DNA from: an uncultured Prevotella sp. | GTDB taxonomy: Bacteria > Bacteroidota > Bacteroidia > Bacteroidales > Bacteroidaceae | DNA: 42,888 nt | NCBI GenBank assembly: GCA_900544825.1 | Contig: UQWP01000024.1 | Coordinates: 1-42,888, forward strand | Direction: 5' to 3' | Shown here: positions 7,999-16,440 of the stretch, in pieces | Layout of the letters: each line of letters begins with the position of its first letter | Numbering within the stretch: position 1 is the first letter of the stretch | The notes under the pieces: model-generated | What the model was told of the DNA's origin: nothing | The model's input: only the letters and a program-made list of their open reading frames with translations | The model's database searches: none | Made by a program: the position numbers and the translations under genes

Positions 7999-9993
7999 AT
8001 GAAGTACGGATTTATGAAGGTGGCAAGTGCCATCCCTGCCGTCAAGGTAGGCGATGTAATCTTCAACACCCAACAGATAGAAGATCTGATAGCTCAGGCT
8101 GAAGGCAAGGGCGTAGAGATCATTACTTTCCCGGAATTGTCTATCACAGGCTATTCCTGTCAGGACCTTTTCCGCCAGCAGATGCTCCTGGAATCATCTG
8201 AGCAGGCGGTGATGATGCTGCTCGATTTCACCCGCAAGCTCGACATCATCTCCATTGTCGGCGCTCCGGTAGTGGCTGGCGATCTGCTGCTGAATTGCGG
8301 TATCGTAATCCAGCACGGACAGATCCTGGGCATCGTGCCTAAGACCTATCTCCCTAACTACAGCGAGTTCTATGAGAAGCGCTGGTTTGCCTCTGCTCAG
8401 GATTTGCGTGACAGTGAGGTCCGCTATGCCGGACACAAGGTGAAGCTGACTCCGGATGTGCAGATCTTCCGCACCTACGACGGTGTGCAGTTTGGCGTAG
8501 AGATATGCGAGGATGTATGGGCTCCGGCTCCTCCTAGCAACAGGCTGGCACTGGCTGGTGCCGACCTCATCTTCAATCTTTCTGCGAGCGATGAACTCAT
8601 CGGAAAGCACAACTATCTGAAGAGTCTGCTGAGTCAGCAGAGTGCCCGTACCATGACGGGGTACATCTACAGTTCCTGCGGTTTCGGTGAGAGTACACAG
8701 GATGTGGTATATGGCGGAAATGCCCTGATTTATGAGAATGGAGCTTTACTTGCACAAAGTGAGCGTTTTTCTCTTGAACCTCAGATGGTTATCGCACAGG
8801 TTGATGTGGAGAAACTCCGTTCGGAGCGTCGCACCAATTCCACCTATGTCAACGCCCAGCGCAATATCAAATATTCGGTTCTCGGCGGACAGTTCAACAT
8901 CCGTAACATCGATGCCGATCCTACCGAAAACGAGCGCGAGTTTGTATTGGAGAGAGAGGTGAATCCTCATCCTTTCATCCCAACGAGCAGCGATATGGAT
9001 GCTTCCTGCGAGGAGATCTTCAATATCCAGCTGATGGGTCTTGCCAAGCGCATCGTTCATACCCATGCCAAGACGGTAGTGGTGGGTATCAGCGGCGGAT
9101 TGGATTCCACCCTTGCCCTGCTCGTCTGCGTGAAGGCATTCGATAAGCTGAAGATGGACCGCCGTGGCATCGTGGGTGTAACTATGCCAGGTTTCGGAAC
9201 CACCGACCGCACCTACAACAACGCCATCTCGCTGATGCAGAGTCTGGGCATCACCATCCGTGAAATCAGCATCGCCAAGGCGGTGACCCAGCATTTCGAG
9301 GATATCGGTCATGATGCCAGCGTGCATGATGTTACCTACGAGAATTCTCAGGCACGTGAGCGTACGCAGATTCTGATGGATCTTGCCAACAAGATGGGCG
9401 GTATGGTGATAGGTACCGGCGACCTCTCTGAGCTGGCTCTGGGATGGGCTACCTATAATGGCGACCACATGAGCATGTATGGCGTGAATGCCAGCATCCC
9501 TAAGACCCTGATCCGCCATCTCGTGAACTATGTTGCCGAGAGTGGAGTAGATGAGCAGAGCCGCATCACCCTGCGTGACATCATTGATACCCCAATCAGT
9601 CCGGAGCTGATTCCTGCAGATGAGAACGGAAACATCAAGCAGAAGACGGAAGACCTGGTAGGTCCATACGAGTTGCACGATTTCTTCCTCTATTACTTCT
9701 TGCGTTTCGGATTCCGTCCTTCCAAGATTTACATGTTGGCGAAGAAGGCGTTTATCGATACCAAGCTGGAGCGTGTGAAGATCAGCGACAACGATCCGGA
9801 TTCCTATGATGAGGAGACCATCAAGAAGTGGCTCAAGACCTTCGTGAGAAGATTCTTCAACCAGCAGTTCAAGCGCAGCTGTCTGCCTGATGGCCCGAAG
9901 GTGGGAAGCGTGAGCCTGAGTCCTCGTGGCGACTGGCGCATGCCTAGCGATGCCGCATCCACCATCTGGCTGCAGGAGGCGGAAAACCTGTAA
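7999..9993 (+). CDS. nadE: Glutamine-dependent NAD+ synthetase
   Basis: 664 residues; it makes NAD+ from deamido-NAD+, ATP and glutamine. The N-terminal nitrilase-fold glutaminase domain shows a complete catalytic triad: E46 (FPELSITGY), K115 (VPKTYLPNY) and C170 (VEICEDVW). The C-terminal synthetase domain begins near 330 and has the ATP-pyrophosphatase loop SGGLDS at 365-370 and the GTGDLSELALGW block. ATG 7999 is chosen although the frame is open 35 codons further upstream. That extra stretch is made of heptamer repeats and reads into no family homology. The gene follows the Smr gene at 108 nt and may have its own signals. Confidence 0.95.
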   Translation: MKYGFMKVASAIPAVKVGDVIFNTQQIEDLIAQAEGKGVEIITFPELSITGYSCQDLFRQQMLLESSEQAVMMLLDFTRKLDIISIVGAPVVAGDLLLNCGIVIQHGQILGIVPKTYLPNYSEFYEKRWFASAQDLRDSEVRYAGHKVKLTPDVQIFRTYDGVQFGVEICEDVWAPAPPSNRLALAGADLIFNLSASDELIGKHNYLKSLLSQQSARTMTGYIYSSCGFGESTQDVVYGGNALIYENGALLAQSERFSLEPQMVIAQVDVEKLRSERRTNSTYVNAQRNIKYSVLGGQFNIRNIDADPTENEREFVLEREVNPHPFIPTSSDMDASCEEIFNIQLMGLAKRIVHTHAKTVVVGISGGLDSTLALLVCVKAFDKLKMDRRGIVGVTMPGFGTTDRTYNNAISLMQSLGITIREISIAKAVTQHFEDIGHDASVHDVTYENSQARERTQILMDLANKMGGMVIGTGDLSELALGWATYNGDHMSMYGVNASIPKTLIRHLVNYVAESGVDEQSRITLRDIIDTPISPELIPADENGNIKQKTEDLVGPYELHDFFLYYFLRFGFRPSKIYMLAKKAFIDTKLERVKISDNDPDSYDEETIKKWLKTFVRRFFNQQFKRSCLPDGPKVGSVSLSPRGDWRMPSDAASTIWLQEAENL

Positions 9994-10053
9994 GATTAGT
10001 GTAAAAACTGTTAAATTAAGAGCAAGATCATTACACTTTGCCGGATATTTTCT

Positions 10054-10061
10054 TATATTTG
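10054..10061 (+). promoter_or_regulatory. Possible -7 element for the small membrane-protein pair
   Basis: TATATTTG followed by C matches TAnnTTTG, 37 nt upstream of the first small gene. A TTTG lies only 13 nt upstream (10037-10040), closer than the usual 19-21, so the -33 part is uncertain. Confidence 0.4.
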
Positions 10062-10069
10062 CAAAGTCA

Positions 10070-10084
10070 AACAGAATATTGATT
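10070..10084. repeat. 15-bp direct repeat, left copy
   Basis: AACAGAATATTGATT occurs here and again at 10538-10552. The two copies bracket the two small membrane-protein genes and nothing else. Confidence 0.75.
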
Positions 10085-10098
10085 TAAAAATCAAAGTT

Positions 10099-10326
10099 AT
10101 GACGCAAAGAGAAGATAAACAACGGGCAAGAACAAGTAGGGAGGAACTAGGAAAGTTCTTCTATAACTTGGCAGCTGTAACTTTCGGTACGACAGTACTG
10201 GGAAGTGGTATGGGGTTAATAACCGAGAATGGAAGTGCGCAATGGCTTTGCAGTATGTTAGTACTAGGTCTTCTGCTTACAACTTTTTTTGCTTGCTTAG
10301 GATTTGTTATAATTAATAAAAAATAA
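10099..10326 (+). CDS. Small membrane protein with two predicted helices
   Basis: 75 residues. A charged N-terminus (about 1-20, rich in Arg, Lys and Glu) precedes EELGKFFYNLAAVTFGTTVL. Two hydrophobic segments follow, about 24-42 and 49-70, the second being CSMLVLGLLLTTFFACLGFV. The pattern recalls small DUF6722-type Bacteroidetes proteins starting with an EELGKF motif; this is from memory and uncertain. Codon use differs from the neighbours, with more AGA, AGG, TTA and CTA and a lower GC content. It is followed 5 nt later by a second tiny membrane-protein gene, so the two probably act or are expressed together. Function unknown. Confidence 0.6.
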   Translation: MTQREDKQRARTSREELGKFFYNLAAVTFGTTVLGSGMGLITENGSAQWLCSMLVLGLLLTTFFACLGFVIINKK

Positions 10327-10331
10327 GAGTT

Positions 10332-10475
10332 ATGGATTTTGCATTAAATATAGTTTTGATGGGATTCGCTGAAGGAATGACTATTGTTTATGGCGTTTTG
10401 GCAGTGATTGCATCTATTATGTTACTTTGGCTGAAAAGTAAGTGGGGCCAGAAGTGGTTGGATAGTCTTGACTGA
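10332..10475 (+). CDS. Very small single-helix membrane protein
   Basis: 47 codons starting at ATG 10332, just after the 75-residue gene. The predicted protein begins MDFALNIVLMGFAEGMTIVY, continues as a strongly hydrophobic stretch to about residue 34, and ends with a Lys/Trp-rich tail (LKSKWGQKWLDSLD). The positive tail suggests a helix with its C-terminus in the cytoplasm. Codon use is AT-rich like its partner. It might be a partner of the upstream protein or a small membrane-active peptide, but no family is recognised. Because the frame is short, it could also be fortuitous. Confidence 0.5.
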   Translation: MDFALNIVLMGFAEGMTIVYGVLAVIASIMLLWLKSKWGQKWLDSLD

Positions 10476-10537
10476 TTTCCAACCCTCAACAGTTTTGGAT
10501 TTTAGCGTTTGGGCTGATGGCTTTTCCTGCCAGCCTT

Positions 10538-10552
10538 AACAGAATATTGATT
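10538..10552. repeat. 15-bp direct repeat, right copy
   Basis: Second copy of AACAGAATATTGATT, 468 bp after the first. It abuts the terminator stem that begins at 10552. Confidence 0.75.
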
Positions 10553-10600
10553 CCCGATTTGAGCATTCGATACTATTTTGATGCTCAAATCGGGATTTTT
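10552..10600 (+). terminator. Rho-independent terminator after the small membrane-protein pair
   Basis: A perfect 15-bp stem (10552-10566 with 10581-10595, TCCCGATTTGAGCAT and its complement) has a 14-nt loop and is followed by five T residues (10596-10600). It separates the small cassette from ileS. Confidence 0.9.
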
Positions 10601-10656
10601 AATAGAAAAATTATTAATTTGTTACCTCATTATTAGGGAAAAACATATTTTTTTTG

Positions 10657-10664
10657 TAACTTTG
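10657..10664 (+). promoter_or_regulatory. Likely -7 element for ileS
   Basis: TAACTTTG followed by C matches the Bacteroidetes -7 consensus, 40 nt before the ileS ATG and just downstream of a terminator, so a promoter is needed here. The -33 region (TTAG near 10633) is a poor match. Confidence 0.55.
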
Positions 10665-10704
10665 CGCCCAAAAGTAAAAACAATATAAAATTTAAATAGA
10701 TAAT

Positions 10705-13700
10705 ATGGCTAAGAAATTTGCCGAGCACAATGGTCTGAATTTGACTCAGACAAACAATGACGTACTAGCAGCGTGGGAGAAAAATGATATCTTCCACAAG
10801 TCTATCGATGAGCGTGAAGGCTGCCCTCAGTTTATCTTCTTCGAGGGTCCTCCATCTGCTAATGGCCACCCGGGTATTCACCACGTGTTGGCACGTAGTA
10901 TCAAGGATACTTTCAACAGATACAAGACGATGAAGGGATTCCAGGTTCACCGCAAGGCGGGATGGGATACCCACGGACTTCCTGTTGAACTCGGTGTCGA
11001 GAAGGAACTCGGCATCACCAAGAAGGATATCGACAACAAGGCTTCTGAGAAGTATATCTCTACAGAAGACTACAACCACAAGTGCCGTGAGAACGTGATG
11101 AAGTTCACCGCTGAATGGCGTGAACTGACCGAGAAGATGGGTTACTTCGTTGACCTCGACCATCCTTATATCACCTACGATAACAAGTATATCGAGACAC
11201 TCTGGTGGCTCCTCAAGCAGCTCTACAACAAGGGCCTGCTTTACAAGGGTTATACCATCCAGCCATATTCTCCAGGCGCAGGTACAGGTTTGAGCTCTCA
11301 CGAGTTGAACCAGCCTGGATGCTATCGCGATGTCAAGGACCTCACTACCACAGCACAGTTCCTCATCAAGGATCCTAAGGCTGAGTGGACCAAGTGGGGC
11401 AAGCCATACTTCATCGCATGGACCACTACACCTTGGACTTTACCATCAAACGTGGCTCTCTGTGTAGGTCCTAAGATCGACTATGTAGCTATCGAGACCT
11501 ACAACCTCTACAATGGCGAGCCTATGACACTCGTAATGGCTGAGGCGCTGGTAGGTTCATATCTGAAGGCTGACCAGGAGTGCAAGGAGGGCGATCTCCT
11601 TCCATTCGACAAGGAGAAGAAGCAGTGCCCATGGCGCATTATCGACCACATGAAGGGTACAGAACTCGAAGGCATGCACTACGAGCAGCTCCTGCCATGG
11701 GTAAAGCCATGCGAGAAGGTAGATGCTTTTGCTCCAGCTTTCGTTACAGAATATGCAGCTGCTCATCCTGAGAAGGTATTTGCTTCTGAGGATGGTCGCG
11801 ATAAGTTCGTTGAGATGGATAGCGAGGCTTTCCGCGTCATCCTCGGCGACTACGTTACTACCGATGACGGTACAGGTATCGTTCACATCGCTCCTACATT
11901 CGGTGCTGATGATGCCAAGGTGGCTAAGGATGCCAACATTCCTGCGCTCTACCTTATTAATAAGAAGGGCGAGACCCGTCCTATGGTTGACCTCCAGGGT
12001 AAGTTCTATCTCATCGAAGACCTCGATGACAACTTCGTGAACGCTTGCGTCAACAAGGAGGCATACGCTCATCACGCAGGCGACTACGTGAAGAATGCCT
12101 ACGACCCACAGTTTAATGTGGATGGTGTTTGGGACAAGAAGGCTTCTGATAAGGCTGAAGACCTGAACATCGTACTCTGCTACGAGTTGAAGCAGGAGGG
12201 CAAGGCATTCAAGAGCGAGAAGCACGTTCACAACTATCCTCACTGCTGGCGTACCGACAAGCCTATCCTCTACTACCCATTGGATAGCTGGTTTATCAAG
12301 GATACTGCCCGCAAGGAGCGCATGGTAGAACTCAACAAGACCATCAACTGGCAGCCTGAGAGCACCGGTACTGGCCGTTTCGGCAACTGGCTTGAGAACC
12401 TGAACGACTGGAACCTTTCACGTTCCCGCTTCTGGGGTACTCCATTGCCAATCTGGCGTGACGAGAACCGTGGCGAGAAGTGCATCGGCAGCCTTGAGGA
12501 GCTGTATGCTGAAATCGAGAAGTCAGTGGCTGCAGGCATCATGCAGAGCAACCCATTGAAGGAGAATGGTTTCGTTCCTGGCGACTACAGTCAGGAGAAC
12601 TATGATAAGATTGACCTCCACCGTCCATACGTTGACAAGATTGTATTGGTAAACGAGGAGGGCAAGCCAATGTATCGTGAGAGCGACCTCATCGACGTTT
12701 GGTTCGATTCAGGTTCAATGCCTTACGCCCAGCTCCACTACCCATTCGAGGGAGAGATGGCACGTGGCACAGAGGCAGACCGCGATGCACTCATCCACAG
12801 CACCTACGAGGGATATGCTATTCCTCCTAAGTTCTATCCAGCCGACTTCATCAACGAGGGCGTGGATCAGACCCGTGGATGGTTCTTTACCCTGCATGCT
12901 ATCGCTACCATGGTATTCGATAGCGTAGCCTTCAAGAACGTTATCTCTTCTGGTCTCGTTCTCGATGCCAAGGGTAACAAGATGAGTAAGCACGTGGGCA
13001 ATGTAACCAACCCATTCGAGATGATCGATAAGTATGGTGCCGATCCTGTTCGTTTCTATATGATGACCAACAGCGAGCCTTGGGACAACCTCAAGTTCGA
13101 CCCTAACGGTGTAGATGAGACCCGTCGCAAGTTCTTCGGTACCTTATATAATACCTACAGCTTCTTCGCCCTCTATGCTAACGTAGATGGTTTCGATGCA
13201 GCAGCAGCTCAGGTGCCATTCGAGAAGCGCCCAGAGATCGACCGCTGGATTCTCTCTTCACTCAATACCCTCATCAAGGGCGTTGACAGAGAGTTGGCTG
13301 GCTATGATCCAACCCGCGCAGGCCGTCTCATCGATGCATTCGTCAACGATGATCTCTCTAACTGGTACGTTCGTCTGAACCGTAAACGTTTCTGGGGTAA
13401 GGAGATGAGCGAGGATAAGCTCAGTGCTTACCAGACTCTCTATACCTGTCTGATGACAGTGGCTAAGCTCTTGGCACCATTCGCTCCGTTCTATGCAGAC
13501 GAGTTGTATCACGACTTGGGCGGCGAGTTGGAGAGCGTACACTTGGATAAGTTCCCAGTAGCTGATGAGGCTGCTATCGATGCCGACCTGGAGGAGCGTA
13601 TGGCCATCGCCCAGAAGATTACTTCCATGGTATTGGCATTGCGCCGCAAGGTGAACATCAAGGTACGTCAGCCACTCCAGCAGATCATGATTCCTGCCGT

Positions 13701-14316
13701 AGATGATGTACAGAAGGCACACATCGAGGCAGTAGCCGGACTGTTGAAGAACGAGGTGAACGTGAAGGAGGTTAACTTCATTGAGGGTCAGGGTATTCTC
13801 GTAAAGAAGGTGAAGTGTAACTTTAGAGTGATGGGTAAGAAGTTCGGCAAGCTGATGAAGGGTGTTGCTGCCCAGATGTCAGCGCTCGATCAGGACCAGA
13901 TTGCAGCCTTCGAGAAGGCAGGCAACATCACATTGAATATTGACGGACAGGAAGCCGTAGTAGAGGTAGCCGACGTGGAGATTATCTCAGAGGATATCCC
14001 AGGATGGCTCGTATCTAACGAGGGCAATCTGACCGTAGCGCTTGAGGTAGAGTTGACTCCTGAATTGAAGAAGGAGGGTATGGCTCGTGAGCTGATCAAC
14101 CGTATTCAGAACCTCCGCAAGGAGACTGGACTGGAGATTACCGACCGCATCAAGGTGACTGTGGCATCCAATGAGGAGACCGACGCAGCCATCGAGTCAT
14201 TCGGCGACTACATCAAGGGTCAGGTACTGGCTGACAGCATCGAAATCGGCGACAACGCAGGTGTTGAGACCGAGTTTGATGACTTTAAGTTGAACATTCT
14301 CGTAGAGAAGAATTAA
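10705..14316 (+). CDS. ileS: Isoleucyl-tRNA synthetase
   Basis: 1203 residues, considerably longer than the roughly 940-residue E. coli type and in the size range of the eukaryote-like type 2 enzymes. It charges tRNA-Ile. The class I fold is clear: GPPSANG precedes the first signature, and the second is KMSKH at 759-763. The first signature is unusual: aligned without gaps to the E. coli motif, HIGH is replaced by GIHH at 57-60 (bases 10873-10884), so first and third residues are exchanged. The CP1 editing region, anticodon-binding domain and a C-terminal extension are present; no C-terminal zinc cluster was noticed. It heads the ileS-dksA-like-lspA cluster seen in this lineage. Confidence 0.96.
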   Translation: MAKKFAEHNGLNLTQTNNDVLAAWEKNDIFHKSIDEREGCPQFIFFEGPPSANGHPGIHHVLARSIKDTFNRYKTMKGFQVHRKAGWDTHGLPVELGVEKELGITKKDIDNKASEKYISTEDYNHKCRENVMKFTAEWRELTEKMGYFVDLDHPYITYDNKYIETLWWLLKQLYNKGLLYKGYTIQPYSPGAGTGLSSHELNQPGCYRDVKDLTTTAQFLIKDPKAEWTKWGKPYFIAWTTTPWTLPSNVALCVGPKIDYVAIETYNLYNGEPMTLVMAEALVGSYLKADQECKEGDLLPFDKEKKQCPWRIIDHMKGTELEGMHYEQLLPWVKPCEKVDAFAPAFVTEYAAAHPEKVFASEDGRDKFVEMDSEAFRVILGDYVTTDDGTGIVHIAPTFGADDAKVAKDANIPALYLINKKGETRPMVDLQGKFYLIEDLDDNFVNACVNKEAYAHHAGDYVKNAYDPQFNVDGVWDKKASDKAEDLNIVLCYELKQEGKAFKSEKHVHNYPHCWRTDKPILYYPLDSWFIKDTARKERMVELNKTINWQPESTGTGRFGNWLENLNDWNLSRSRFWGTPLPIWRDENRGEKCIGSLEELYAEIEKSVAAGIMQSNPLKENGFVPGDYSQENYDKIDLHRPYVDKIVLVNEEGKPMYRESDLIDVWFDSGSMPYAQLHYPFEGEMARGTEADRDALIHSTYEGYAIPPKFYPADFINEGVDQTRGWFFTLHAIATMVFDSVAFKNVISSGLVLDAKGNKMSKHVGNVTNPFEMIDKYGADPVRFYMMTNSEPWDNLKFDPNGVDETRRKFFGTLYNTYSFFALYANVDGFDAAAAQVPFEKRPEIDRWILSSLNTLIKGVDRELAGYDPTRAGRLIDAFVNDDLSNWYVRLNRKRFWGKEMSEDKLSAYQTLYTCLMTVAKLLAPFAPFYADELYHDLGGELESVHLDKFPVADEAAIDADLEERMAIAQKITSMVLALRRKVNIKVRQPLQQIMIPAVDDVQKAHIEAVAGLLKNEVNVKEVNFIEGQGILVKKVKCNFRVMGKKFGKLMKGVAAQMSALDQDQIAAFEKAGNITLNIDGQEAVVEVADVEIISEDIPGWLVSNEGNLTVALEVELTPELKKEGMARELINRIQNLRKETGLEITDRIKVTVASNEETDAAIESFGDYIKGQVLADSIEIGDNAGVETEFDDFKLNILVEKN

Positions 14317-14318
14317 AT

Positions 14319-14378
14319 AGTTAGGAGTTAGAAGTTAGGAGTTAGGAGTTTTCCCAAACTACTCGCTTCTAACTTCTA
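14319..14378 (+). repeat. AGTTAGG heptamer array with inverted tail
   Basis: Five 7-bp units run without interruption: AGTTAGG (14319), AGTTAGA (14326), AGTTAGG (14333), AGTTAGG (14340) and AGTTTTC (14347). After CCCAAACTACTCG comes CTTCTAACTTCTA (14366-14378), which can pair with AGTTAGAAG inside the array. The element lies between ileS and the DksA-like gene. Confidence 0.8.
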
Positions 14379-14428
14379 TTCCTTAAACCACTAGTCTTAA
14401 TAATAACTTTTATAACAAAACAACGTCT

Positions 14429-14812
14429 ATGGCTAACGAAAAGGCACGTTATAGCGATGTAGAACTCGAGGAGTTCCGCGCTATCATTGAAGAGAAATTA
14501 AAGGTGGCAAAGCAGACCTACCGTGACTGTATGGCTCAGCTGAACCACTCAGATAGTAATGATGTGGTAGATACATCACCAACCTACAAGGCTCTTGAGG
14601 AGGGCAGCGAGGCACAGAGCAAGGAGGAGATCATCCAGATGGCTCAGCGCCAGCAGAAGTTCATCAAGGGTCTGGAGGCTGCGCTGGTCCGCATTCAGAA
14701 CAAGACCTATGGCATCGACCGCGAGACGGGCGAGTTGATTCCTAAGGAGCGTTTGCGTGCAGTACCTCATGCCACATTGAGTGTAGCTTCCAAGGAGGCT
14801 AGAAAGAAATAA
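14429..14812 (+). CDS. DksA/TraR-like protein without zinc-finger cysteines
   Basis: 127 residues. An N-terminal coiled-coil (about 8-90) is followed by YGIDRETGELIPKERLRAVPHATLSV, the C-terminal signature of the TraR/DksA family. Family members bind the RNA polymerase secondary channel and modulate initiation. The finger position that normally reads YGxC here reads YGID, and the only cysteine in the whole protein is in the coiled-coil (C34), so no zinc can be bound by the usual residues. The fold may be kept without metal, as in other cysteine-poor DksA-like proteins. It lies between ileS and lspA, 3 nt before lspA, so it is co-transcribed with lspA at least. Confidence 0.85.
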   Translation: MANEKARYSDVELEEFRAIIEEKLKVAKQTYRDCMAQLNHSDSNDVVDTSPTYKALEEGSEAQSKEEIIQMAQRQQKFIKGLEAALVRIQNKTYGIDRETGELIPKERLRAVPHATLSVASKEARKK

Positions 14813-14815
14813 TAA

Positions 14816-15496
14816 ATGGAGAAAAAAAGGAATTTACATATCGGCTGGCTCGTCACGGCAATGGTGGTTGTGCTGCTTATCATCGACCAATGGATTAAGC
14901 TGTACATCAAGACCCACTTTTGCCTTGGCGAGTCTGTTCGTGTTACAGATTGGTTTTTTATCGATTTCATTGAGAACAACGGAATGGCGTGGGGCATGTC
15001 GTTTATCGGCAAGTTCTGGCTCAGCCTGCTGCGCTCTGTTGCCATCGTCGCTCTCATCGTCTATCTCTATCGCATCATCAAGCGGGGTACGCATCGTCTG
15101 CTCTACATCATCCTCGTAGCCCTGGTACTTACGGGTGCCATCGGCAACATGATCGATTCGATGTTCTATGGTCTGATGTTCACTGCATCCTCGCCTTATT
15201 ACGTATCCTATATGGTACCGTTCGGCGACGGATATGCACCTTTCTTTATGGGTAAGGTAGTGGATATGTTCCGCTTCCCGTTCTTCAGCTATACCTGGCC
15301 GGAGTGGGTACCTTTCTGGGGTGGTCAGCAGGGAACATTCTTCGATCCTGTATTCAATTTTGCCGATGCCTGCGTCAGCGTGGGTATCATCTCCATGCTG
15401 CTCTTCTGCCGCAAGGAACTGGAACAACTCGGAGGAAATGACAAGAAGAAAGAGGAGAAGAAGGAGACTTCTGCTAACAAGGAAGATAAGAATTAG
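14816..15496 (+). CDS. lspA: Lipoprotein signal peptidase (signal peptidase II)
   Basis: 226 residues. LspA removes the signal peptide of diacylated prolipoproteins in the inner membrane and is an aspartic protease. The two catalytic aspartates are in GNMIDSMFYG (D114) and FNFADACVSVG (D184). Four membrane segments are visible (about 11-29, 66-86, 94-112 and 180-197). About 55 residues between the two catalytic motifs (121-177, with SSPYYVSYMVPFGDGYAPFF) and a Lys/Glu-rich tail make it longer than the 164-residue E. coli enzyme; a longer loop is common in Bacteroidetes LspA. It starts 3 nt after the DksA-like gene and lies 15 nt before a lipoprotein gene. Confidence 0.95.
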   Translation: MEKKRNLHIGWLVTAMVVVLLIIDQWIKLYIKTHFCLGESVRVTDWFFIDFIENNGMAWGMSFIGKFWLSLLRSVAIVALIVYLYRIIKRGTHRLLYIILVALVLTGAIGNMIDSMFYGLMFTASSPYYVSYMVPFGDGYAPFFMGKVVDMFRFPFFSYTWPEWVPFWGGQQGTFFDPVFNFADACVSVGIISMLLFCRKELEQLGGNDKKKEEKKETSANKEDKN

Positions 15497-15504
15497 AAAG
15501 GAGG
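15497..15504 (+). promoter_or_regulatory. Strong Shine-Dalgarno sequence before the DUF4296 gene
   Basis: AAAGGAGG lies 7 nt before the ATG at 15512. Such full complementarity to the 16S rRNA 3' end is rare in this window, where other genes lack it. It may serve to restart ribosomes after the lspA stop codon. Confidence 0.6.
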
Positions 15505-15511
15505 CAAGAGA

Positions 15512-16438
15512 ATGAAGAAGTTAATGATTTGTCTTGTGGCAGTGATGGCATTGCTTTTCAGCGTTTCATCCTGCAAGCCTTCCCTGCCTAACGGCGTCCT
15601 GTCGAAGGGCAAGATGACGGATATTCTTTATGATTATCACCTGGCTCTGGCGATGGCACACATGGATGACAACGGCGACAAGGGACAGAGCCTGGCTTAC
15701 CGCGAGGCGGTGCTCAGGAAGCACGATGTCACCTCTGCCGAGTTCGATTCTTCCATGGTTTATTATATGCGTCATACCGAACTGCTGGAGGATGTATATA
15801 AGGATCTGACCGACCGTTACAACAATGAGATTACAGCCATGGGCGGTAGTGCCAAGGAGGGAGGAGAGTTCGCTAATCTCTCTGCCACCGGCGATACGGC
15901 TAATGTATGGAATCTCGCTACATCGATGGTGTTCATGCCTGTGAAGCCGTTCAATAGTACCAGCTTCGATATCAAGGTGGATTCTACCTTCCATAAGGGC
16001 GACCGCCTGATGCTCGATTTCGATGCGCAGTTCATCTATCAGGATGGTATGCGCAATGGTGTTGCGATGCTCGCAGTGCAGTTTGGTAACGACAGTATTG
16101 CCCAGCGTACCATCATGATTCAGAGTACCCAGCACTATTCTGTGGAACTCTCTGATGCTGATTCACTTGGCATCAAGAGCGTGAAGGGATACTTCATGCT
16201 GATGAATGGCGATAACGGCACGGGTGTTTCTTCCCAGACCACCTTGAAGCTGATGTTCCTGGAGCATATCAAGCTGATTCGCATGCATCCGCAGAGGCCT
16301 GTGGCAGCGCCTTCAGGAAGCTCTCCATCGGTATCATCCGATAGTCTCCGCAAGGATAGTGCTTCTTCGGATGGTAAACCGCTGAAGCCGCTCAGGGAAA
16401 TGAAGCCGATGGTGGCAGAACCTCTTAAGACGAGATAG
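15512..16438 (+). CDS. DUF4296 domain lipoprotein
   Basis: 308 residues. A signal peptide with lipobox SVSSC (Cys21) predicts a lipid-anchored envelope protein. The following region (about 31-115, with LSKGKMTDILYDYHLALAMA and YYMRHTELLEDVYKDLTDRY) matches the DUF4296 pattern of Bacteroidetes. A beta-rich middle part (about 130-255) and a Pro/Ser-rich tail (about 258-308) complete it. The gene directly follows lspA, whose product should process it, behind a strong Shine-Dalgarno sequence. Molecular function is unknown. Confidence 0.8.
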   Translation: MKKLMICLVAVMALLFSVSSCKPSLPNGVLSKGKMTDILYDYHLALAMAHMDDNGDKGQSLAYREAVLRKHDVTSAEFDSSMVYYMRHTELLEDVYKDLTDRYNNEITAMGGSAKEGGEFANLSATGDTANVWNLATSMVFMPVKPFNSTSFDIKVDSTFHKGDRLMLDFDAQFIYQDGMRNGVAMLAVQFGNDSIAQRTIMIQSTQHYSVELSDADSLGIKSVKGYFMLMNGDNGTGVSSQTTLKLMFLEHIKLIRMHPQRPVAAPSGSSPSVSSDSLRKDSASSDGKPLKPLREMKPMVAEPLKTR

Positions 16439-16440
16439 TG

